Assembly (NCBI GenBank): GCA_016199625.1
Contig: JACQGI010000015.1
Coordinates: forward strand, 1 to 64,000
Source: Acidobacteriota bacterium
GTDB lineage: Bacteria > Acidobacteriota > Vicinamibacteria > Fen-336
Reading direction: 5' to 3'
DNA: 64,000 nt
The notes under the pieces were generated by a model, which made no database searches, was not told where the DNA came from, and was given only the letters and a program-made list of their open reading frames with translations. The translations under genes were made by a program, and so were the position numbers. Of the stretch, positions 34,767 to 47,870 are shown one piece after another; position 1 is the stretch's first letter; the number at the start of each line of letters is the position of its first letter.

Positions 34767-36185
34767 TCACGAACCGCCCCGTTGGGATGGTGACTCCGGC
34801 GGAGCAGCGTCGTTACGGCACGTAACGTCTCGGGCCGGTCCCCGGCATGGGAGCCTCACCTCGACCCGGAGGCCGTGGGGGGAGACCGGCGCGAACGTCA
34901 GATCGCCCCCGTGAAGGCGGACGATCTTCAGGGTGAGTGGAAGGCCGAGTCCCAGGCCTCCGGGCTTGGTCGTGAAGAACGGCTGGGGTGAAGCGGGGCT
35001 GTCGGGCGGGAGCCCCGGGCCGTCGTCGGTCACCGCGACGAGCAGCGTCTCGTCGGTCGTGCGCGCCGACGCCGTCACGTGACCGCCCGCGCCGGCGGCC
35101 TCGCGGGCGTTCCGCAGCAGGTTCTCGAAGGCTCGCTCGAGCAGGTCCTCGTCCCCCACGAGGTCGCCCCAGGCGCCGGAAGGGTCGAGGGCCACCTCGG
35201 CTCCGGGCTTCCGGCATTCCCGGGCCGCAATCCGCGCGAACAGCCGGCCCGGATCGAAGGTCGAGAGGGACAGGCGCTCCTGCTTGACGAAGTCCAGGAA
35301 GCGCCGGACCACGGTCTCCAGCGCCTGGCACTCCTCGCGGATGCGGCCCGCCGCCTCCGCGGCCTCGGCCGGCGACGGGGCGGCCTCGACGAGCTTCGCG
35401 TAACCCAGGATGGTGCCGAGGCCGTTGCGCACCTCGTGGGCGATCCCCGCCGTCAGCTCCCCCGCCCGCGCCATCGTCTCCAGGTCCTCGAGGGCGTCCT
35501 CCATGCGCCGGCGCTCGGCCTGGTGCTCGCGGGTCCGCGCGGCGTCGTGGGCCCGGAGGCGCTCCATCGCCTCCTCGTAGGCCTCGAGCGCCCGCGGCGG
35601 CGCCGCCTCCTCGCGGCTCGGGAAGAGGACCGCCGCTGCGGCGAGCAGGAGCACGAGCAGCGCGACGCCATGGCCGACGAGGATCTGGCGCCGCTCGCGC
35701 AGGTCGTCGAGGAGATCGGGGGCGCGGGTCGCCAGCCGCAGGACCAGCGTCGCGTCGCCCGACCGGAGCGCCAGGTAGGTGAAGAGGCGGGCCTCGCCCT
35801 GGACGATCGGTCCCACGGTCACGACGGCGCCGTTCCGGACGAGCTGCAGGTCGCCGGCGCCGGGCCAGTGGCCGATCGGTGCGGGCCGAGGCTCGGAGAA
35901 GACGGCGCGGCCCGAGAGGTCGAACAGCTCGAGCTCGGAGGCGAGCGCTCCGACGAGGACCTCGTCGGCGGCGCGGCGCCAGGCCACTGGACCGCCGGGC
36001 TCGAGGGTCGCCGCCAGGTGCCCCCGAGCCAGGAGGATCGATTCCCGGAGGTTGCGCACGACGCGCTCCCTGAGGCGGCTCTGCGAGCGCAGGGTGTGGA
36101 CGAGCCCCTGGATCTCGAGGAGCCCGAGGACGACCACGGCGAAGCCGAGGGCCAGGCGGGTCCAGAACGTGCGCCGATCAGCCAC
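34767..36185 (-). CDS. membrane sensor histidine kinase
   Basis: The 472-residue kinase has two membrane helices (about residues 10-28 and 170-188) that flank a 140-residue periplasmic sensor, an H-box with phospho-acceptor His250 in TAGIAHEVRNGLGTILGY, and ATP-binding motifs (FENLLRNAREA, DDGPGLP, GGLGLGLPL). No response regulator is adjacent. PilS proteins normally have six helices, so this differs from PilS although it sits in the pil operon. It may signal to the NtrC-type regulator at 24245-25636 or to pilR at the window edge. The GTG start overlaps pilD by 8 nt. Confidence 0.9.
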   Translation of the reverse strand: MADRRTFWTRLALGFAVVVLGLLEIQGLVHTLRSQSRLRERVVRNLRESILLARGHLAATLEPGGPVAWRRAADEVLVGALASELELFDLSGRAVFSEPRPAPIGHWPGAGDLQLVRNGAVVTVGPIVQGEARLFTYLALRSGDATLVLRLATRAPDLLDDLRERRQILVGHGVALLVLLLAAAAVLFPSREEAAPPRALEAYEEAMERLRAHDAARTREHQAERRRMEDALEDLETMARAGELTAGIAHEVRNGLGTILGYAKLVEAAPSPAEAAEAAGRIREECQALETVVRRFLDFVKQERLSLSTFDPGRLFARIAARECRKPGAEVALDPSGAWGDLVGDEDLLERAFENLLRNAREAAGAGGHVTASARTTDETLLVAVTDDGPGLPPDSPASPQPFFTTKPGGLGLGLPLTLKIVRLHGGDLTFAPVSPHGLRVEVRLPCRGPARDVTCRNDAAPPESPSQRGGS

Positions 36186-36993
36186 GGAGGACGCCCTTGT
36201 ACCACGCGACGACGGGATCGCCCCACAGGAGCACGAAGAGGCCCGCGACGCCCAGGAACGTGCCGAGGGGAAGGGCGTGGCGGAGCCCGCGTCCCTTGGC
36301 GGCCATGAGCCCCAGCCCCACGAGGGTGCCGGAGAGGGTCGCGACGAAGACGGTCAGCAGCAGCCGCTCCCAGCCCAGGAACGCACCGAGCATGGCGGCC
36401 ATCTTCCAGTCCCCCTGCCCCAGGCCTTCGATCCCCCGGGTCGTCAGGTACGCTTCGGCCACGAGGGCGAAGGCGGCGTATCCACCCGCCGCGGCGGCCA
36501 GCGCGCCGAGGGGCCTCGGCCCGTGCGGCGGCCCCGAGAGGAAGCTGCCGACGAGCCCGAGGGCGATGCCCGGCAGGGTCACGCGGTCGGGCAGGATGTG
36601 GTGCTCGAGGTCGACGAGGGCGAGCACGAGGAGCGCGGTGGCGAACGCCATGGCCAGGACGGCCCGCGGCGTGACGCCCCAGGCCGCGGCGATCGCCAGG
36701 TAGATGAGGCCGTTGAGCGCCTCGACCGCCGGGTAACGCGCCGAGATGGGGGCGCGGCAGGAGCGGCAGCGCCCCCGGAGCAGCGCGTAGCTCAGCAGGG
36801 GAACGTTGTCGAGCGCCCGGATCGGCGCGCCGCAGGCCGGGCAGCGCGAGCGCGGCGTGACCACCGACTGCCGCAGGGGAAGCCGGTGGATGCAGACGTT
36901 CGCGAAGCTGCCGACCACGAGGCCGAGGGCCAGCGCCGCCCACGGCCAAAGGACGCCCAGGGTGAGCGCCAGCGCGGAAGCCGACTCGGTCAT
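36178..36993 (-). CDS. pilD: prepilin peptidase and N-methyltransferase
   Basis: The 271-residue membrane protein carries the methylase-side VVGSFANVCIHRLP with two zinc-binding CxxC pairs (CPAC and CRSC), and the two catalytic aspartates in VDLEHHILPD and GQGDWK. It cuts the leader of the pilins encoded nearby and methylates the new N-terminus. It heads the pil operon and is divergent from the GT-C gene at 37061. Confidence 0.95.
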   Translation of the reverse strand: MTESASALALTLGVLWPWAALALGLVVGSFANVCIHRLPLRQSVVTPRSRCPACGAPIRALDNVPLLSYALLRGRCRSCRAPISARYPAVEALNGLIYLAIAAAWGVTPRAVLAMAFATALLVLALVDLEHHILPDRVTLPGIALGLVGSFLSGPPHGPRPLGALAAAAGGYAAFALVAEAYLTTRGIEGLGQGDWKMAAMLGAFLGWERLLLTVFVATLSGTLVGLGLMAAKGRGLRHALPLGTFLGVAGLFVLLWGDPVVAWYKGVLRG

Positions 36994-37001
36994 GTGCCCC
37001 G

Positions 37002-37007
37002 ATCATA
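37002..37007 (-). promoter_or_regulatory. -10 element of pilD operon
   Basis: TATGAT on the minus strand lies 8 nt before the pilD ATG. TTGCAC lies immediately upstream of it, too close to be a -35. A leaderless pilD message is predicted. Confidence 0.5.
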
Positions 37008-37047
37008 GTGCAACGACGCCCGCCGCGGCGACGCGCGAGCCGCGTAG

Positions 37048-37053
37048 TATCAT
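37048..37053 (+). promoter_or_regulatory. -10 element of the GT-C gene
   Basis: TATCAT lies 7 nt before GTG 37061, with an overlapping TAGTAT 3 nt upstream. No Shine-Dalgarno site is present. Confidence 0.4.
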
Positions 37054-37060
37054 CCCCGCG

Positions 37061-41592
<4,532 letters not shown>

Positions 41593-41596
<4 letters not shown>

Positions 41597-42351
41597 GCGC
41601 GTTGGGCTCGCGCGAGGGATCGTCGCCGGACCGCTGGCGGAGGGAGCTCGCGCACGACCGGAGGATCGCGTCGCGGGCGGAGGCGATCTGGGACTGGGAC
41701 ACGCCCGCGGGACGGCGGAGGGCCGACCGGCGCGCGGCGTTCTTCGTCGAGCACGGTGCCTTGGGTCCGGGCCGCCGGGCCCTCGAGCTGGGTTGCGGCA
41801 CGGGCGTCTTCCTCGAGCGCGTGGCCCGGTCCGGGGCCGACCTGCACGGGCTCGATCTCTCCCCCGACCTCCTGGCTCGGGCCCGCGAGCGCGTGGCCGG
41901 CACGGCCAACGTGCGACTCGTGCAGGGGAACGCCGAGGCCATGCCCTTCCCCGACGGGTCCTTCGACGCCGTCTACGGCAGCTCGGTCCTGCACCACCTG
42001 GGCCTCGAGGCCGCGCTCCGCGAGGTCCACCGCGTCCTCCGACCGGGAGGACGCACGGTCTTCACCGAGCCGAACCTCCTCAACCCGCAGATCGCCGTGA
42101 CGTTCCTCGTCGCGCCGAGGAGGACCCTCGGGCTCTCGCCCGACGAGATGGCCTTCACCAGGTTCCGCGCCCGCGCCCTCCTCGACCGCGTCGGCTTCAC
42201 AGAGCCTTCCGTGCGCCCCTTCGACTTCCTCCATCCGCTGGTCCCGCCCTCGTGGATCGACGGCGTGGCCCGGCTCGGCTCGGCCCTCGAAGCCGTCCCG
42301 GGGCTGCGGGAGATCGCCGGCTCCCTGCTCATCCGTGGAACGAGACCGTAG
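41593..42351 (+). CDS. class I SAM-dependent methyltransferase
   Basis: The 252-residue enzyme has the SAM-binding motif ALELGCGTGVFLERVARSGA, the acidic LDLSPDLLARAR, and the motif GNAEAMPFPDGSFDAVYGSS of the Methyltransf_11 type. Substrate recognition is not predictable from sequence. The GTG start overlaps the stop of the fusion gene by 4 nt, so the genes are coupled. Confidence 0.88.
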
Positions 42352-42366
42352 GCCAGGGAGGCGGCC

Positions 42367-43113
42367 GTGAGCCGCGAGCGTCTGGAGGAGCACCGCCGCA
42401 TCTGGAAGCGGAAGCCGGTCCTCGCGGACGTCTACGCCGTGTGGTTCGATGCCCTGCTCGGCGTCCTCCCTTCGCGCGGGCGGATCCTCGAGGTGGGGGC
42501 CGGGCCCGGCTTCCTCTCGGCCTACGCGCGCCGGCGGCGGCCGGAAGTGCTGTGGGTCGCCACCGACCTCGTGGAGGCGCCGTGGAACGACCTGGTGGCG
42601 GACGGCCTCGGCCTGCCGGTGCGCGAGGGGAGCGTGCACGCCATCGCAGCCCTCGACCTCGTCCACCACCTCGCCCGACCGGAGCGGTTCTTCCGCGAGG
42701 CCCGGCGGGTCCTCGTCCCGGGCGGAGTGCTGGCCGTGATCGAGCCGTGGCTCACGCCGTTCTCGTACCCGATCTACAGGTGGCTGCACCAAGAAGGCTG
42801 CCGCCCGGGCATCGATCCCTGGAACCCCTTCGGAGCAGCCGGCCGGAAGGAACCCTTCGAGGGCGACAGCGGCGTCTTCACGCGACTGCTCCGCCAGCCC
42901 CCCCCGGTCCGCTGGCGGGACCTCGGCCTGGGGCCGCCCCGCCTCACGCTCCTCAACGGCTTCGCGTACCTGCTGAGCCTCGGGTTCCGCGAGGCGTCGC
43001 TGCTGCCCCGCTGGCTCGCTGCGCCGCTGCTGCGCCTCGACGGACGTGCCTCCTCCCTGGCCCGTTACGTCGGCTTGCGCGCCCTGGTGGTGTGGGAGCG
43101 CCTCCCCAGCTAG
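42367..43113 (+). CDS. class I SAM-dependent methyltransferase
   Basis: The 248-residue enzyme has ILEVGAGPGFLSAYARRRRP, LVEAPWNDLVADGLGLPVRE and LDLVHHLARPERFFREARRV, the pattern of Methyltransf_11 proteins in polysaccharide clusters. The C-terminal half (WLTPFSYPIYRWLHQEGCRP) is less typical and may recognise a glycolipid. The GTG start follows GGGAGGCGG. The gene ends tail to tail with the next, overlapping by 4 nt. Confidence 0.85.
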   Translation: MSRERLEEHRRIWKRKPVLADVYAVWFDALLGVLPSRGRILEVGAGPGFLSAYARRRRPEVLWVATDLVEAPWNDLVADGLGLPVREGSVHAIAALDLVHHLARPERFFREARRVLVPGGVLAVIEPWLTPFSYPIYRWLHQEGCRPGIDPWNPFGAAGRKEPFEGDSGVFTRLLRQPPPVRWRDLGLGPPRLTLLNGFAYLLSLGFREASLLPRWLAAPLLRLDGRASSLARYVGLRALVVWERLPS

Positions 43114-45221
43114 GGCGATCCCGCCGCTTCCGGTGCCGCCCCGACGACCGGGACGGCGCCCGCGCGCCGGAGCCGGACGAGGACGGCCAGCAGGTAGGCG
43201 GCGAGGGCGACGAGGAGCAGCGCCTTGAGGCCGATCGCCATCGAGGCGAACTCGAGGAGGCCCCCCGTCACGGCGCCCAGGAGGTTCCACCCGAAGGCCG
43301 CGGCCGCCTGCTCGCGGTCGCGGAACAGCGCCGCGAACGAGAGGGCTGCGAAGAAGATCGGCGAGCCGACGAAGAGGATCGAGAGGGCCAGCTTCCCTGC
43401 AACGTCCGCTCCCACCAGGACGCGGGCCGGCACGGCGTAGGCCGTCAGCAGGGACACCACGAGGCCCCCCATCCCCCAGTGGAACGGCAGAGGCCGCGCC
43501 CGCGTGAGCAAGGTGCCGAGGAGGATGACGCCGAGGATCGAGCCGAAGACCACGGCGTTCGTCAGCCACGTGCCGCCCCAGGCCAGGTTCATCTCCGTCA
43601 CCGACCGGGTCTCGAGGAGGAGGAATGCCAGGCCGAACAGGAACATCTCCCAGTCTGCCTGCCGTAGAGAACCCAGGCCGCGGCGCATCTCCCCCGAGGC
43701 CAGCGCGACGCCGAGCACCGTGAGGGCGCCGAAGGCTGCCATCAGCTTCAGGTAGAAGCCGTGGATGCCGCGCTGCCTGAGATAGAGAAACGGCCAGTCG
43801 TCGCCGGGCAGCTCGACGCGGGCCGTGATCCTCTCGAGGACACGGGGAGCGTCCGCGCGTCGTTCCGCACCGCCGTGGGGGGCGAAGGCCGGGCCGGCCA
43901 TGAGGATCCTGTTGAAGAACCTGTAGTGGCGCGCCACGCCCAGAGGCGCCTCCCCGAAGACCTCCGTCAGCATTCCGACGAGGCGCAGGTCGATGTATTC
44001 GACCCCCACCATGTAGTACAGAACCAACCCGCCGTCTGGGGTCAGCCGATCTCGAGCGGCGCGCACGCAGTCGGTCGTATAAACGAAGTTGTCGAGACGC
44101 ACATTGGACAACGCCGACAGCCGTGTCATGGAATCGAGAGTCCCGAAGACGATGAGGTCGTACTTCTCCGACGTCCGGTCGAGGTAGGAACGCGCGTCGG
44201 TGTTGATGACGCGGACGCGGGGCGACGCGTACGGCCGGTTCGGGTGCCGCAGCCCCATATCGAGGATCACCGGGTCGATCTCGACGGCATCCACCCGCTC
44301 GGCGCCCTCGTCCAGGAGCACCGCGACGTCGTTGCCCGTTCCCGCGCCCACGACGAGAGCGTTGCGCACACGTCGCCCTAGGAGGCCATAGGGAAGGTGG
44401 TAGCCGTCCCGCGTCGTCTGTTGCCCGCGTGTCAGCCCCTCGTCGCTCCTCCTGACCGGAGACGCCCACTGGTGCAGCGACCCGTTGGCCAGGACCGCGA
44501 ACCCAGCCAGCTCCGGCTCCTGGTCGATCCTCAGGGCGTAATAGGGGCTGTAACGGTCGGCGCGCTCCGAGCGGCCGACGATCATCACGACCAGCGCCGC
44601 GACGAGAAGGTGAAACGCCTTGCGCCACGCCGGCCCGTTGACGAAGAACAGGCCGAACGCAAGGAAGACCGAGAACCACGTCACCGGGAATGAGCCGCTG
44701 AAGGACACGACGGCGAAGGACATCACACCAAGAAGAGACCCGAGGATGTCCCACGAGTAGCCGAGCAACGCGCTGGCCCGCGCCCGGAAGGCGTTCAGCC
44801 TGTCGGCGATCACCTGGCCGAGCGGCACGAAACTGAGCGTGCTGAGAACGAAAGTGACGACGAGGGGCAGCGCAACGTCCTGCACCACGGGTGAGCCCTG
44901 CGGGAGGTCGTAGTACAGCAGGAACAGGTGCTCGGAAGACGATGCCTGGGTGAAGGCGATCCGGCTCATGCCGGCTCCGCCCAGCACGACGGCGGCGAGC
45001 GAAAGCGGCCAGGCCAGAACCAACGATCGCCGGCGCGCCAGCAGGCATCCGAGTCCAAGGCCCAGGAACGCGCTCAGCAGGACCAGGTTTGGGAAGTAGG
45101 CGAGCACGCGAACCTGCCCCGGCAGCCAGCGGATGAGGGCGAGCTCCTGGAACAACGCAACGAAGGACGCTGCAGTCAGCTCCAGGGCCAGGCGCGCGGG
45201 GCGCTTGTCTCCCCAACCCAT
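43110..45221 (-). CDS. membrane protein with spermidine-synthase-like domain
   Basis: The 703-residue protein has a first membrane block (about residues 10-210), a soluble Rossmann methyltransferase/spermidine-synthase-like domain (about 225-460) with ALVVGAGTGNDVAVLLDEGA and VDAVEIDPVILDMG, and a second membrane block (about 470-690). Family members are annotated as spermidine synthase, but no aminopropyl-acceptor motif is evident, so the reaction is unknown. A 182-nt divergent region separates it from a second protein of the same plan. Codon use looks a little less GC-biased than in its neighbours, which hints at transfer, but I did not measure this. Confidence 0.82.
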   Translation of the reverse strand: MGWGDKRPARLALELTAASFVALFQELALIRWLPGQVRVLAYFPNLVLLSAFLGLGLGCLLARRRSLVLAWPLSLAAVVLGGAGMSRIAFTQASSSEHLFLLYYDLPQGSPVVQDVALPLVVTFVLSTLSFVPLGQVIADRLNAFRARASALLGYSWDILGSLLGVMSFAVVSFSGSFPVTWFSVFLAFGLFFVNGPAWRKAFHLLVAALVVMIVGRSERADRYSPYYALRIDQEPELAGFAVLANGSLHQWASPVRRSDEGLTRGQQTTRDGYHLPYGLLGRRVRNALVVGAGTGNDVAVLLDEGAERVDAVEIDPVILDMGLRHPNRPYASPRVRVINTDARSYLDRTSEKYDLIVFGTLDSMTRLSALSNVRLDNFVYTTDCVRAARDRLTPDGGLVLYYMVGVEYIDLRLVGMLTEVFGEAPLGVARHYRFFNRILMAGPAFAPHGGAERRADAPRVLERITARVELPGDDWPFLYLRQRGIHGFYLKLMAAFGALTVLGVALASGEMRRGLGSLRQADWEMFLFGLAFLLLETRSVTEMNLAWGGTWLTNAVVFGSILGVILLGTLLTRARPLPFHWGMGGLVVSLLTAYAVPARVLVGADVAGKLALSILFVGSPIFFAALSFAALFRDREQAAAAFGWNLLGAVTGGLLEFASMAIGLKALLLVALAAYLLAVLVRLRRAGAVPVVGAAPEAAGSP

Positions 45222-45229
45222 GAGGGCGG

Positions 45230-45258
45230 ATCCTGCACAACCCGCTCCGCGAAGTCAA
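45230..45258 (-). promoter_or_regulatory. promoter of the 703-residue membrane protein gene
   Basis: TTGACT (45258-45253), a 17-nt spacer and CAGGAT (45235-45230) on the minus strand. The ATG begins 9 nt after the -10, without a Shine-Dalgarno site, which predicts a leaderless start. Confidence 0.5.
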
Positions 45259-45336
45259 ACGCCGGCGGCGACGTCGACCGGCGGTAAAGACGTGCACGGC
45301 GATCGAGGCCGGCTCGCGTGCCTCGAGCCGAGAGCG

Positions 45337-45364
45337 TTGACACGACCCGCCGTTCGCCTATGAT
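45337..45364 (+). promoter_or_regulatory. near-consensus sigma-70 promoter
   Basis: A perfect TTGACA (45337-45342), a 16-nt spacer and TATGAT (45359-45364). The transcript should start near 45371 and feeds the 820-residue membrane protein gene and probably the YfhO genes after it. Confidence 0.72.
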
Positions 45365-45371
45365 GCGGCCC

Positions 45372-45390
45372 GGGGCTCCGCCGGAGCCCC
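45372..45390 (+). promoter_or_regulatory. 5'-end stem-loop in the leader of the 820-residue gene
   Basis: GGGGCTCC and GGAGCCCC form a perfect 8-bp stem with a 3-nt loop. It would start at the first or second nucleotide of the predicted mRNA, 13 nt before the ATG. It could be an mRNA stabiliser or a pause or attenuation element. Confidence 0.5.
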
Positions 45391-45403
45391 GATTGGAGCG
45401 TGC

Positions 45404-47866
45404 ATGCGACTCGGTCCTGTGGCCCGCGCCTGCGGCCTCGCGTTCCTGACGGCGGCTTGCACCCTCTGCATCCAGATCCTCGTTCACCGGGCGATCTCGG
45501 CGAAGCTGCTCAACAACTTCGCCTTCCTGGTGATCTCCCTCACGATGCTGGGCTTCGCCCTGTCCGGAGTGCTGCTGACCCGCCTCTTGCCGCGGTTCCT
45601 CTCGCGCCTTCCCGACGCGGTCACGACCTGCGCGGCCCTGCTCGTGCTCACCCTGCTGGGAGCCACGATCCTCTTCTACGACGCCGACATCTTCCAGGCC
45701 GCCCGCAACCGCCCCCACTTCGTCGTCCTCTTCCTCAAGACCATCCCCTACGCGCTCGTCTTCGCCGTTCCCTTCACGTTCTGCGGCCTGATCCTGGGCG
45801 CCCTGCTGTCCTCCCCCGAGCTCCCGACGCGCCGCGTCTACTTCTACGACCTCCTGGGCTCGGCGGTAGGCGCCTTCGCTGTGATCCAAGTGATCAGCGC
45901 CCTCGGCGTCGAGAACGGTCTCCTTCTCTCTTGCGCGGTGATGCTCACCGGCGCGGTGCTCCTCGCGCCACCGCACGGGCCGGTGGCCCGCAGCCTGGCG
46001 GCGGCAGCCGCGGTGGCGATCGCCTCGTGCGTCGCCTTCGAGGATCGCGCCTTCGTGATGCGGTATCCGAAGGGAACTGTCCTGGACGGGATCACGGCGA
46101 ACGCGCGTGGCGAGTACGGGATCGAGACCGTCGTCTGGGACCCCGTGGCCCGGATCGAGGTGTCTCGGATCCGCCCCGTGGACCCCGAAAGGATGTTCTA
46201 TCGGAGCCTCGTCGGGACCAACCAGGCGTTCCACGCGCGGTTCAAGCGGATGCTGACGCAGAACAACAACGCCTGGACGTACGCCGTGGAGTACGACGGG
46301 ACCCGGGAGTCCCTCACGGGGATCGAGGAGACGATCTACGCCGCCGCCTACCAGGCCGCCTCGGTCCGGGCTCCGAGGGTCGGCGTCGTCGGCGTGGGCG
46401 GGGGCTTCGACATCCTGAACGCCCTGTACTTCGGCGCCTCCCGGGTCACGGCCGTGGAGGTGAACGCGGCCACGGTGTCCCTCCTGAGAAACCGGTACCG
46501 CGACTACTTCAGGCACTGGGTCGACGACCCGCGCGTGAACCTGGTCCTCGGCGAGGGGCGGCACTACCTGTGGAGCACCGACGAGACGTACGACGTCCTC
46601 CAGCTCTCCGGGGTGGACTCCTTCGCGGGGACGGCCGCGGCGGCCCACGTGTTCTCGGAGAACTACCTCTACACCGCCGAGGCCTTCGACCTCTACCTCT
46701 CCCGCCTCACCGACCAGGGCATCCTGAACATGATGCGCCTCGAGTACTGGCCTCCGCGGGAGATGCTGAGGGCCCTCGTGACGGCGGTCGAGGCCCTGCG
46801 CCGCGCCGGCGTCGCGCACCCAGCCGACCACATCCTGATGCTCACCGACACCCCGTCCCCTGTCTTCACGGCCCTCCTCGTCAAGAAGACGCCCTTCACG
46901 GCCGAGGAGCGAGGGCGGATCGTCGAGTGGGCGGACCGGAGCGCTCAGTTCGAGGTCTCGGCGGCGCCCGGCATGAGCCCCGAGGCGACCACGTACCAGC
47001 TGTTCCTGAGCCTCGACGACCCGAAGCGAGAGCGTGCCTTCGTGGCCGGCTATCCCTGGAACGTGGCACCGGCGGGAGACGACCGCCCCTTCTTCTTCAA
47101 TTACTCCTTCTGGTGGCATCTCTTCCCCGCGGACTCCACGGTCTGGGCCAACACGCCGGTCATGGAGTACTCCATCCTGATCCTGGGTGGGGTCGTGGCC
47201 CTGGCGACCCTCGCCTGCATCTACGTGCCCCTCCGGCTCCTGGCCGGGCGCGCCGCGACGACCCCCGCCAGGAAGAGGTACGGCGTCTACTTCGCCGGGG
47301 CGGGGGTCGGCTACATGGCCGTCGAGATCGCCCTGCTGCAGAAGTTCGGCCTGTTCCTGGGGCACCCCAACTACTCGCTCTCGGTCGTCCTCGCGGCGCT
47401 GCTCCTGACGAGCGGCTTGGGCTCCCTTTTCTCGGCCCGGATCCTCTCGACGCTGAGGGAGATCCGCTTCGTCAGCTACGTCCTGGCGGGCCTGATCCTC
47501 GCCGAGTACGCCCTGATCTTCCCGCGCCTGTCGGGGCTCATCGGCCTTCCCTTCGCCGCCCGCGTCCTGATCGTGTTCGCCCTCGTCGCGCCCCTCGGCG
47601 TGTGCCTGGGCACGTTCGTCCCCACCGCACTCGACCGCCTGAAGCCCGAGGCCCCTTCGTACGTGCCCTGGGCGTGGGGCCTGAACGGGATCTTCTCGGT
47701 GTTGTCTCCCGTCCTGAGCATCGCCTTCTCCATGACGTCGGGGATCAACGCTCTGCTGCTCGGGTCCATCCCGGTCTACCTCGTCACGGGCTTCGCTCTT
47801 CCCTCCCTCGCCGAGGGAGCCGAGGCCGTGGCGCTCTCGAGGCGCGCCGCAACCAAGCCGGCATGA
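45404..47866 (+). CDS. membrane protein with spermidine-synthase-like domain
   Basis: The 820-residue protein has membrane helices at about residues 8-215, a soluble spermidine-synthase-like Rossmann domain (about 225-560) with VGVVGVGGGFDILNALYFGA and VTAVEVNAATVSLL, and a second membrane block (about 585-805). It has the same architecture as the divergent gene at 43110-45221 but clearly different sequence. The biochemical role of this fused family is unknown. GGAG precedes the ATG. The YfhO gene starts 4 nt after its stop, so the two are co-transcribed. Confidence 0.82.
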   Translation: MRLGPVARACGLAFLTAACTLCIQILVHRAISAKLLNNFAFLVISLTMLGFALSGVLLTRLLPRFLSRLPDAVTTCAALLVLTLLGATILFYDADIFQAARNRPHFVVLFLKTIPYALVFAVPFTFCGLILGALLSSPELPTRRVYFYDLLGSAVGAFAVIQVISALGVENGLLLSCAVMLTGAVLLAPPHGPVARSLAAAAAVAIASCVAFEDRAFVMRYPKGTVLDGITANARGEYGIETVVWDPVARIEVSRIRPVDPERMFYRSLVGTNQAFHARFKRMLTQNNNAWTYAVEYDGTRESLTGIEETIYAAAYQAASVRAPRVGVVGVGGGFDILNALYFGASRVTAVEVNAATVSLLRNRYRDYFRHWVDDPRVNLVLGEGRHYLWSTDETYDVLQLSGVDSFAGTAAAAHVFSENYLYTAEAFDLYLSRLTDQGILNMMRLEYWPPREMLRALVTAVEALRRAGVAHPADHILMLTDTPSPVFTALLVKKTPFTAEERGRIVEWADRSAQFEVSAAPGMSPEATTYQLFLSLDDPKRERAFVAGYPWNVAPAGDDRPFFFNYSFWWHLFPADSTVWANTPVMEYSILILGGVVALATLACIYVPLRLLAGRAATTPARKRYGVYFAGAGVGYMAVEIALLQKFGLFLGHPNYSLSVVLAALLLTSGLGSLFSARILSTLREIRFVSYVLAGLILAEYALIFPRLSGLIGLPFAARVLIVFALVAPLGVCLGTFVPTALDRLKPEAPSYVPWAWGLNGIFSVLSPVLSIAFSMTSGINALLLGSIPVYLVTGFALPSLAEGAEAVALSRRAATKPA

Positions 47867-47870
47867 GGGC

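Noticed and set aside
43110-45221. Classical spermidine synthase speE
   Set aside because: The Rossmann core is recognisable, but it is embedded between two membrane blocks, so the name would imply a function not shown.
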